In this document: positions 46,368-56,224 of the stretch, one piece after another
Position numbering within the stretch: position 1 is the stretch's first letter
Layout: every line of letters starts with the position of its first letter
Assembly: GCA_963513935.1 (NCBI GenBank)
Contig: OY740768.1
Span: forward strand, 40,232,368 to 40,296,367
Reading direction: 5' to 3'
Length of the DNA stretch: 64,000 nt
From: Aphrophora alni
Taxonomy: Eukaryota; Arthropoda; Insecta; Hemiptera; Aphrophoridae
Translations under genes and position numbers: made by a program
The notes under the pieces: generated by a model
Seen by the model: only the letters and a program-made list of their open reading frames with translations
The model's database searches: none
What the model was told of the DNA's origin: nothing

Positions 46368-48839
46368 GTAAGTATAGTGTCCAACAGCTGGATAGGAGTC
46401 GTGTAATGTCGTCCTATTTCATTTGGTCAAGTTTTCCAAGTTACGGTTAGTGGCGTTCAAGACATTCTCGGCAAGGTCTGTGAGACCGTCGGACCGCTAT
46501 TTATATATTTAAATGGACGAGTTGGAAATAACCAGACAGTCTATGACTACCCATATTTACTTTTAGTGTTGTGTGCAGATAGTTTTATAATTATAGTAAG
46601 TTCTCCAAATTAATTAGTTATAATTAACTAGTTTAGAACTGGTTTCATAGAGTAGTGTTTGGTCTGAAAGGGGTGAGTGATTTAACAACCTCACAGAGTA
46701 TGGGCAGCTACGCCAATCATACCTCAAATATCACTCGGTATTATAGGTGATTTTCACCGCAGGTTTCATGAGTTTTGGCTTTATACTGATAAATCACGAA
46801 CTAGGATTTTTGTTTAGCTAGATGGTAGCTATACTATTTGTTTATATCCTTAGACACTATTTTATAGGAAAAAATTATCGAGAAGACGAGTAATATTAAT
46901 TTCGTTCTAACTCTTTATTATATATATGATGAATATATATACTTTAAACTAAGAAGATAAATGAGAAAAATAATATTGTTCAAAGCTGTGCATAGATTAA
47001 ATTAGTTTTCATCACATATTTAATATAGAGAAAGTGATGAATGGGGTCAGATACCAAAGAACTCTTTTTCACATCCACAGTATATTCGTTTTGAGGTCCC
47101 TCTAGACAAAAATAGTTATTTTTTAATTAAGCCTGTCTGACGTCCGTAGAGTGCTCTGCAACACAAATTAGTTAACACAATTTTAGCATATGTTCGCATA
47201 TTTTTTCCACATCTTAAAAAGGGGTTTTTCCAAGATTTTCACAAAATTATCTAAGACGCTAACTTTATCTAATTTGCTAACCTTAACTACTTAAGTAAAA
47301 CGTATTGGCAACTTTTTATCCAAAAATTTTTATTCAGGATTTATCAGTAATAAAAACAAAAAATAAAAAAAAAAAAACAGTTTTTTGAGCTGTTTTAAAT
47401 TATCAGATTTCTATAAAGGTGAAATATTACGAATAATAACCTAAACCGGTGATTCGCAAAAGTAAAAGAAATTTACGGTTCGATAATAATTTATAAGAAA
47501 CGGAAATTAACTTGACTTCCGTCACTTATTCTTAGAATTCACTTCCCAAGAGAAGCAAGTTAAGGTAATATTCAAATATCTTTCAAATAACGTTATATAT
47601 AATAGGTAAGTAGACAAAATATATAGGCACCCTATTACACAGTTTTCTACCATACAAAATACACGGGGAAAATTCCAAAATGTTATACTTTTTTTTTAGT
47701 ATATAGGCATTTTGGGGAGATAGTACTATAGTAGGCCTATTTCGGGTTAGAATTTGTTTTTGTTGATGCGCGGGTGAAAAGGTTTCTTCAATGTTCTTCC
47801 ACAATTTATTTTTTTTATTAAACATATGGAAAAAAAATATGTTAATCAGTTACTAAAATTAACAAAAATATCGTTGTTGACCTGTGGAGATCTTATGTGC
47901 AGTCTCTGTTCTGTCTGTTGGAAAACAAATTTATGATTCAAAGGACGTTTATGACATTTGTTTTTTCATTCATGTATGATATATTCAGAGAAAACATGTA
48001 ATTTTATCACTAATGTAAATTAGACATAACCGTAAAAACAGTAGGGAAGCGTATTTTCTTTTAAGGTTTGAAAAAAACAGTGTTTTAAACAAACATTTAA
48101 GTTTTAAAATTATAATAATTAATTGTATGTTAGACGACTAAGCAGATGTACCTTGTATGAGTTCAAATGAACCGACCTTTTTGAATTATTGACTAAAATT
48201 TGAGTTCTTGTTTAAAGGCGAAAACGTCTCGGTCAACATCTATTCAAAATAAAAGAAAGAAAATAACATAAAAAAAGTCCAAGCCCTCGATAAGAACTAT
48301 GAATTAGATACTAATACGGCCTAATATCTTAAAATAACAAATACGATTTCCAAAAAAGTTATTGAAATTTAAACATAAACTAAATTAATAATTATCAAAC
48401 TGGAAATTACGATTTTTGTGTAAGTTTTAAAATAAGAACGTAAACTCTGTTGGCCGATATTTTAGAATACAAGACATTTTAAGAGGCGTACAATATTAAT
48501 TTCACTTCTTAACATATAACTCACTCATTGAGTCAACAATTAATTCTTTTAGTTTGCTTTAACCTTTGTTTTGTGTAAGGAAATGTGGCATTTGATATAT
48601 ACATTTCAATGTAGGTACAATCTATGTTTTCGAAACACACATTGGTGTTTCACATACCGAGTATTAAAAGTATAGGGTAAGTTTGTTAACCGCAAAACAT
48701 TTCGACCTCTGACCTTCATGGTTCGTGGAATCAGAAAAACCAAAAATTGATTTTCAACTTGTTGTGACCTTCATAGTTTTGCAGATTATATTTCTGCATG
48801 TAATGGTACTAATATCACCTCTCGCTTTTTTACCGCTTC
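46368..48839. other. AT-rich intergenic DNA
   Basis: A GC-richer stretch at 46368-46560 contains CTATTTATATATTTAAA, which on the minus strand reads TATATAAATAG like a TATA box, but no start site or ORF supports a promoter. The segment at 47025-47260 shares TATAGAGAAAGT and TGAGGTCCCTCT-like words with 54730-54800. No gene recognised. Confidence 0.4.
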
Positions 48840-49095
48840 GAGAACTACTAGACCAACACGAGTGAAGCGAGTGGAAAAATTTAATAAATACACATCTACA
48901 TCGCTGAGAAACAAATATTACGATGTTCAGAATATACATGTAACAACTGTTTTAAAGACCCCTTGATCTACCAATACAATTTAACATTTCCTACAGGGCT
49001 CAAGAAACTATTTTTAGGTATTACATTTAGAGGATCTGCTTACATTACATTGTATCCTGGGGCAGAGTAAGTACCATCAACTTGTTTTTTTGTAA
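48840..49095 (+). repeat. Dispersed repeat pair with 44560-44940, copy 2
   Basis: Same ordered blocks, including CACGAGTGAAGCGAGTGGA, CTTGATCTACCAATACAATT, ACATTTAGAGGATCTG and GTAAGTACCATCAACTTGTT. Confidence 0.6.
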
Positions 49096-49382
49096 AAAGC
49101 CCATTATTATAGAGTTAATTCTGTATTTACGTACTGTCTAGAATTAACATAATTAACTATTTTTAAAGAATTAATCTAATTTATTTTACCAATTTTAATG
49201 TATTCTGAAATGAACACTGTACACTTTAATGTAAATTAATTTATTTTAATTAACAAATTACTCGCCATTGGCAAAAAAACTTCTTTTATAAAATAGATTC
49301 TCCATCAATTTCAAAAGTGATAACAGATTTTAGATAGAATAAAACTCAAACAACAAGATCTCACAAAAATTACGTTTACTTA

Positions 49383-49425
49383 ATCAAACGCGTTTCTACG
49401 ACAAAGTCGCCATCATCAATGACGC
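49383..49425 (-). ncRNA. Hammerhead-like motif, left arm
   Basis: On the minus strand the core reads TTGATGA (49419-49413), one change from CTGATGA. Stem II is GGCGAC / GTCGTA (inner five pairs hold), then GAA and ACGCGT (49393-49388). Stem I TGA / TCA is possible. The first core base C is U here, which should impair cleavage. Confidence 0.5.
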
Positions 49426-49484
49426 ATGAGCTGCAATAACTAAACTATAAATAACAGTTATATTTTAGTTATTGTAGCTCATAC

Positions 49485-49526
49485 ATCACTGAGGATGGCG
49501 ACTTTGTCGTTGAAACGCGTTTGATT
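49485..49526 (+). ncRNA. Hammerhead-ribozyme-like motif, right arm
   Basis: Stem I: ATCA (49485-49488) pairs with TGAT (49522-49525). Core CTGAGGA at 49489-49495. Stem II: GGCGAC / GTCGTT with a TTT loop (49497-49511). GAA at 49512-49514. Stem III is the self-complementary ACGCGT (49515-49520), and T49521 is the cleavage-site base. One T (49496) is unpaired between core and stem II. All invariant core bases are present. Confidence 0.6.
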
Positions 49527-49605
49527 AAGTAAACGTAATTTTTGTGAGGTTTTGTGTTCGAGTTTTATTCTATCTAATATTATCTCACAAGTCAATCTCA
49601 ATATT

Positions 49606-51559
49606 TATTTATAACAGATTTTCTTAAATATACATTGGATAAAATCAGCTTACGGTATTTCACTGCCTTAAATAACTTTTCTGATTTCTGAAACTGCTTA
49701 TGTATGCGCAAATATAAAGAGAGGTAATAAATTTGGTTTGCTTTAAAAATAGACTTAGGTATATTTACGATAACGAATCAAGTAATTTATTGGTTTTTCC
49801 AGCTAGAAACCCATTTCAGTTATTAAACGCAAAGCTTGTATTCTTGTTATCGATTTAAATCAATGCAGCAGACAAAGTGTTTTATTATCGTGTCATCGGC
49901 TAATAGTTGTTTACTTACTCAATAAATATGCACAAAACAATAATTTATGTCTTGGCTCAGACTTTAATCTCTCTTTTTTCTTCTTCTCCTCGGATTTATA
50001 AGACCTGATATTATATACCAACTATATCTGCTTTATGGGATTAATAAATTGAATATTCGCAGAAGCCAGTCTGTAATTATCTATTGCACCAACTCAATTA
50101 AAACTCGACTGCATAGTGCCTACAATAATACCTTTTACAATAGATTAAAGCTACAACACGAGCGGGGATAGTTTACTATTACAGGTATTATCTTTTAATA
50201 ATTACATGTGTTGTGACATAGTTTATTGATTTGTTTGATTTTGAACTTGAATGGTTAAATTTGTTTTAAGGGTTATTACTTGAAAGATTCCCATTACGGT
50301 ATTATAGTATAATAACCACATTGTTTTATGTTTATTTTCTACTTCTATTTCTATTCTACAACTAATAAAATTAAATTAAAATTTTCACTTTTTTTACAAT
50401 TTAAATAAAGGGCGTAAAAATTGCACAATTTTCCTCACACCACCCATCATCAACACTAAATAGGTTTATTAATAAAAATAATATTGTCACCATTTTCCCA
50501 GATAGATTTCGATAGAAGAACTAAATCATTTAGGTTTAATACCGAGTTTTGAAACGCGTATTTCTTATGGGATATAAGAAGGTATAGAATAGTCCCATCT
50601 GTAACAAGCTTTTAGTAATTTATACTTTGTAAAATTCATATATTGAAATAAAAACGAATCATTCTTCGTTAATGTCATACACTTATCCCAAACGTTTCTT
50701 ATTTGTTGAATCGATTTTTTAACGATGTCTGTCAACTTCAATTTTCGTTTTTAATCATTAGTCCTAAGAAGTTTTATTTATTATTACTATTAATTACGTG
50801 TACGCTCTTGTCTTATAAGATCTTACGTAAATTTTGAGTTATCTAACAAGAAACTTATCAAGATGTGGCAAAACTATGCCTATATAACAAATTTTATCAT
50901 AATAGAACAGTTAATAATGAAGTTCTAAGAACTATTAGAGCCGGTTTACCTGAAGCATTTCGGTACAATACCGACTCAAACTCTTAAAAAAGATAGAGGA
51001 AGAAATAATCTATTACCAGCAATACCAATACTCCCACGAAAAGTTTCCTCAAGATACACTTTAGGGAAATGCAAGCCTCTGACAAGCCAATTTTACTACG
51101 TTGAACTATAATTAGCTTTGACTGATTGCAAAGACCAGAATGGTCGGGAGCATGTAATGACGTATGGATCCTAAGCATGAAACATACGGTCTTAGGAACT
51201 TTCATCTTCCGCCGGGGGCTTAATGGAAGACACCAGGTTTTCTGGTATTTTCTATCCAGATCATCATATTTGGGCAACTCGTTTCGATGTACAACACGGC
51301 ATAGACGATAGACATATTTTGAAAACCTACTTTTGTCAGAACGTCTAAAGGGAATATACTCAAAAAAACAACTTACTTATACTACGTACATACTAGACAT
51401 ACTACGTACTACACACATACATCCTCGACGATGCAGTCCTAACTAGGCACTAACCTTCAAAAGATATCCTTTCCATTTGTTTCTGTTCTCCAACAGCGTC
51501 TACAAACTTGACACCCCGAGACTCAAACCTATCCACCAACCTGGTAGGCTACAGCCATC
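49606..51559. other. AT-rich intergenic DNA
   Basis: No gene supported. A GC-richer stretch at about 51120-51320 gives overlapping ORFs on both strands (50984-51277 minus, 51126-51311 plus), neither with a recognised domain. Confidence 0.45.
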
Positions 51560-51720
51560 GTGTACAAAGGTCTTCCCATTTTTTCTTACCCATTGATCAT
51601 AATTCAATGCCCCTTTTAGGGTCCGTAGGAAAAGCCAAGGACGCGTATATTTCAGGCGCCTGTCTGTCCTTATATTTTTCTGTAAGTCACAACTAGACTA
51701 CACAGACAACATGATAAATC
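51560..51720 (+). repeat. 'agggtccgtagg' dispersed repeat, copy 1
   Basis: Contains TTTTAGGGTCCGTAGGAAAA, CCAAGGAC and GCCTGTCTGTC, shared in order with 59790-59850 and loosely with 52215-52300. Confidence 0.5.
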
Positions 51721-52039
51721 CTGCATATTTCTAACTGTTATAGAATTTATATTGTTTGTATTGTCCAACATGTAGATAAAACATAGAGGTAACCAAAAAA
51801 AAAATACCTTGAGATAGTTAAGGCCCAAAAACTATGGTGCTGAAATTTGTGTGTGTGGGGGGGGTTGTGTGTGTGGGTGCGCGTGATTGTGTTTTATGTG
51901 GGTGTTTCAAATAAAATTAGAAGTTATTCTATTACTGATATGTTTATTTTAAAAACAATTAATATGTTGGCGATAGGCCATATTTAAAGTTTCTGATATC
52001 ATGCCCCCCCCACTCTAACTTGAACACGGCATGGCCTGC

Positions 52040-52300
52040 AAATTAAAATGCAGTGCGAAATCACATATATTATAGGTTTTGTGTGAGAAATACAACTTAA
52101 TTTAACCACACAATGAAAAATGAGTAGTATAAAAGTTTTAAAGTGTAACAGTTTTTGTGAGATATGAGACAAACAATTCAATAGTCATTAAAAGATAAAT
52201 TGAATTTTCATTAATTTCTATTTATTAGGATCCTTAGGTAAAATCAAGAAACCTTATAATTCCAGGCTCAACCAGTCTACACAGACAAGACAAGATAATG
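52040..52300 (+). repeat. 'agggtccgtagg' dispersed repeat, copy 2
   Basis: Aligns over about 250 bp with 59620-59850. Shared: GCGAAATCAC.TATTAT.GG, TTAACCACACAATGA, AGTATAAAAGTTTTAAA, TTTGTGAGATATGAGA.AAACAATTC and TTATTAGGATCCTTAGGTAA. Same strand in both. Confidence 0.65.
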
Positions 52301-53064
52301 TGCAATATCGTAAGAGAGACAAACTAGATTTTCTAGTACAACACCAAATAACACGAAATATATATTATACGTGGTAAATTGAAATCCATAAAATCCTACA
52401 TTAAACTGTACAGAATATATTACCTCACAAATTCAATACGGGATATAATAGAGGACATCACAATTTACACAGTGACATCATTTTATTCATTGGTTCCATT
52501 AAAACCAAACGCATTATTTATATGAAACTGAATTGAATTTGTCTTGAATGACATAACTAAATGGTTTAGTTTTGAAACAGATATGCTTTAATAACATTTA
52601 CCTTTGTTATATGTAGTGTTTAGTTGTTTTAACATTACTTCTTCATAAGTACATTATGGATTTGGATCTTTTTAACGATCATCAAAATTGCATTATAGAC
52701 AATCTTCACAGTACTGTATATAAGAGTAATTCAATTTTAATCTAAACACAATTCTAAAATTAGATATAATTATATAATCGTTTAATGTAGTTGTTGTTTG
52801 CATTGTGATAGGGACAGATTATATAAATCTAAAGCAACATCGATAGCTGTCCAGTGAGGTACTAGGAAAGTAAGAATTTGATTTGTCTTATGAATAGTTT
52901 CACTGAATGGAAGATGAAATAAACCTAAAACATATAGATCAGCTGTATTTTGAAGCACAATGAAGGTAAAACAATTGGTGCACTGGTATGTATAAATTCT
53001 AATAATACACATTAAGTAGTTTCGTTTTACTGGTCGTTTAATAAAAAGAAATAATTTAATTATT
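52301..53064. other. AT-rich intergenic DNA
   Basis: No gene recognised. Confidence 0.5.
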
Positions 53065-54445
53065 ATATAATAGGAGGTACAAAATGGTATAGTATGTGCA
53101 ATATTAGACCTCTAAAATAATTACGTGCTGGGTTCAGATTGTAGTTACTGAAAACAATGGTACAGTATTAGGTTAAAATACTGTGAACCTACAATATTTA
53201 GTACAGTGATAGATAGATTCTATAATATAAGTAGGCTACTGGCAACAATTTATACAGTAGTAGGTATATATTCCAGGTAACTAAAACAAATGGTATAGTA
53301 ATACTATCAAATTCTAATAAACTAAAACAATTAGTACAGTGGTAGACAGATTTTAGTTACCGTCAACAGTTGACGCAGTAGTAGTTTCAGATTCAGGACC
53401 CTAAAACAAATGGTAGAAGGTACAAATTGTAGTAACGTAAAACAATTAGTACAGTAATAGATAAATTCTAGGTCCTGGCAATATATGATAACTAGTAAGT
53501 TCAGACTCTAATTCAAACAATTAGTACAGTATTAATTTCAAATTTTAGGTAGGCCTAACTGCAAACTTTGGTACAGTAGTAGATTCAGATTCTATTTACA
53601 TAAAACAATTACTACTCTACTAGTTTCATATTCTAGGTAAATAAAATAATTTAGAGTAGTCTGTTCATATTCTATTTACATAAAACTATTGATAAAGTTA
53701 TAGGTTCATATTCTAGGAAAAGAAAACAATTGATGTAGTAGTAAGTTCAGATTCTATTTATATAAACCAAAAGGTACGGTAGGCTTATTATAGGTTCAGA
53801 TCTATTTATATAAAACAATTGGTAAAGTATTAACTTCAGATTCTAGATAAATAAAACATTTGATACAGTAGTAAGTTTAGATTTTATTTATATAAAACAA
53901 TGAGTTCAATACTATGTTCAGATTCTACTTAAATAAAACATTAATTATATTACTAAGTTCAGATTTTATTTATTAAAACAATTGATATACTAGTAAGTTC
54001 AGATTCTATTTATACAAAACTATTGACATTAGTACTTTCAGAGTTTGAGTATTAAAGAAATTAGTAACTTGGTGGTTTCAATTATTTGTAACTCCGTAAA
54101 ACAATTTTTACGTTAGTAGGTTCAGATTCTAAGTAAATAAAAGAATTTTAAACAGCAGTAGCTTCAGGTCATAAATTCATAAACCCATTAGAATAGTATT
54201 CAACATAATTTTTTTTAGTGGTAAAATAATTGGTATAGCAATATTGTAAGAATATAGAAATCTAAAATAATAGATATAGCGATATGGTTAGATTCCAAGA
54301 ACCTAAAACTAATTGAGTATAGAGATACATTTAAATTCAAGAGATCTAAAATGATAGGAATTATAATGATGTGTTCACATGATAAAAATCTAAAACAATC
54401 GGATTAATGACATGTTCAGATTCTTATAACTTAAAACAATTATCA
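53065..54445 (+). repeat. Degenerate satellite, about 42-bp unit
   Basis: A unit resembling GTTCAGATTCTATTTATATA followed by AAACAATTGATACAGTAGTA repeats for about 1.4 kb, roughly 30 copies. Copies are most alike at about 53590-54030 and decay towards both ends. Variation is mostly single substitutions and small indels, so spacing drifts. No coding role. Confidence 0.8.
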
Positions 54446-55249
54446 ACACTGTTGTTGTTAGAAAGGAAACGGAAATAATTAGCATAGATGATTATGCACG
54501 GTTACATTGCAATAGGAACAATGTGCAATGTGCAATGTGCATTACGCAGAAGGTTAATTACACGATCAAGCCTTACACCCATATTAGTGCCTGAATTCTT
54601 TGCATACCAAAACAATAATTAGAATATAATTATTAAATATTTAGATTATTTTATATTGTTGCTTTTCTTGATTTCACACAACAAAAAGTCCTATAATTAA
54701 CAAAAGTTTATTTTCTTTCATATATCTAGTATAGAGAAAGTATATATGAAGAGTTAAAAAATCAATGTCGGGTTTTTGTAGAAATATACTTTCAGAGATC
54801 TCTTGAGCCAAAAAAAACCCTACTTTGTACAATATTGTCCGTCTTGTATGCTATTCTCTGGAGCCCAAACGAGTGAACTGTTATTTATCATTTTTAGAAA
54901 ATATGACTCAAAATTTGGAGGTAGCTGAAAAAATAAAATTTCAATTTTCTCAATTTCGGTTCAACCGATTTTGATACAAATAAGGCTTTGAAGATCCAAA
55001 ACTAAAGACGTTGGTTGCCATGTTTCCTAAAATTATAATCGCGAAATTTAATGGTAAATATAAAATATATTTGTAAAGATGTTGACCGAGCAGCTCTACC
55101 AATTTTGTTTATATTTTGGTGAAATGTGAAGATTAATATAAAAGATTATTGCGTCAACTTGAAAGTAAAAGACAATTAGAATTCCAGAATAATTGACAAC
55201 GAATGAAAATGACAGTCGTCTTTAAAAATCGATTTAGATTAAATAAGAT
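54446..55249. other. AT-rich DNA with dispersed-repeat traces
   Basis: The segment 54730-54980 contains TATAGAGAAAGTATATATGA and TCGGTTCAACCGATTTTGAT. Related words occur near 47.03 and 58.56 kb, suggesting old transposon copies. A short ATGTGCAATGTGCAATGTGC triplication lies at about 54521-54540. Confidence 0.4.
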
Positions 55250-56174
55250 TTAAGCTTAAGCCTAGTTTATGCCTAGTTTATGACGAGTTTAAGACAGAAA
55301 AGAATAAAGCTTAGGGCGAGTAATGAGAGAAACGAAAGAAGTTTAGCCCGAGTTTAAGACAGAAGCGAAGAAAGCTTAGGCCGAGTTCATGACAGAAGCG
55401 AAGGTTAATTTAGGCCTAGTTTATGATAGAAACGAAGAAAGCTTACCCTGAGTTTATAACAGAAGCGTAGAAAGCTTAGGCCGAGTTCATGACAGAAGCG
55501 AAGGTTAATTTAGGCCTAGTTTATGATAGAAACGAAGAAAGCTTACCCTGAGTTTATAACAGAAGCGTAGAAAGCTTAGGCCGAGTTCATGACAGAAGCA
55601 AATATTAATTTAGGCCTAGTTTATGATAGAAACGAAGAAAGCTTACCCTGAGTTTATAACAGAAGTGTAGAAAGCTTAGGCCGAGTTCATGACAGAAGCG
55701 AAGGTTAATTTAGGCCTAGTTTATGATAGAAACGAAGAAAGCTTACCCTGAGTTTATAACAGAAGCGTAGAAAGCTTAGGCCGAGTTCATGAGAGAAGCA
55801 AATATTAATTTAGGCCTAGTTTATGATAGAAACGAAGAAAGCTTACCCTGAGTTTATAACAGAAGTGTAGAAAGCTTAGGCCGAGTTCATGACAGAAGCA
55901 AATATTAATTTAGGCCTAGTTTATGATAGAAACGAAGAAAGCTTACCCTGAGTTTATAACAGAAGTGTAGAAAGCTTAGGCCGAGTTCATGACAGAAGCG
56001 AAGATTAATTTAGGCCTAGTTTATGATAGAAACGAAAAAAGCTTACCCTGAGTTTATAACAGAAGTGTAGAAAGCTTAGGCCGAGTTCATGACAGAAGCA
56101 AAGAAAGTTAAGACCGACTTTATGATAGAAGCGAGGGAAGCTTAAGCCGGGTTTATGGAAAAAACGAAGAAAGC
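55250..56174 (+). repeat. 33-bp satellite with a 100-bp higher-order unit
   Basis: The marker GCTTACCCTGAGTTTATAAC occurs at 55441, 55541, 55641, 55741, 55841, 55941 and 56041, exactly 100 bp apart. Each 100-bp unit is three related subunits of 33, 33 and 34 bp: GCTTACCCTGAGTTTATAAC..., GCTTAGGCCGAGTTCATGAC... and AATTTAGGCCTAGTTTATGA.... Before 55441 and after about 56100 only irregular 33-bp monomers occur. This is classic higher-order repeat organisation, with a homogenised core and diverged edges. Confidence 0.93.
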
Positions 56175-56224
56175 TTAGGTTAGGTTAGGTTAGGTTTGGT
56201 TAGGTTAGGTTAGGTCTGGTCGGG
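56175..56224 (+). repeat. Short (TTAGG)-type array
   Basis: Ten consecutive pentamers: seven perfect TTAGG (56175-56194 and 56200-56214) plus TTTGG, TCTGG and TCGGG variants. TTAGG is the telomere repeat of most arthropods. The array starts inside the last satellite monomer (AAGCTTAGG), with no spacer. Confidence 0.9.

Larger units (their letters stand above)
49330..49605. mobile_element. Complete foldback element, hammerhead-bearing family, copy 4
   Basis: The best-preserved member. Left arm about 49330-49450 and right arm about 49458-49590 are close reverse complements, including AGATAGAATAAAACTC / GAGTTTTATTCTATCT and TTACGTTTACTTAATCAAAC / GTTTGATTAAGTAAACGTAA. Each arm carries a hammerhead-like motif in opposite orientation. 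No ORF. The outer end, ATCTCACAAGTCAATCTC, is the complement of the family terminus (GAG.TTGACTTGTGAGAT). No target-site duplication was resolved. Confidence 0.8.

Noticed and set aside
46490..46515. TATATAAATAG on the minus strand as a TATA box
   Set aside because: AT-rich DNA gives many such words; no downstream ORF or initiator is convincing, and it lies just beyond the donor of the plus-strand exon candidate.
55441..56224. CRISPR-like regular repeat arrays
   Set aside because: The repeats are contiguous without unique spacers and the genome is eukaryotic; they are satellites.
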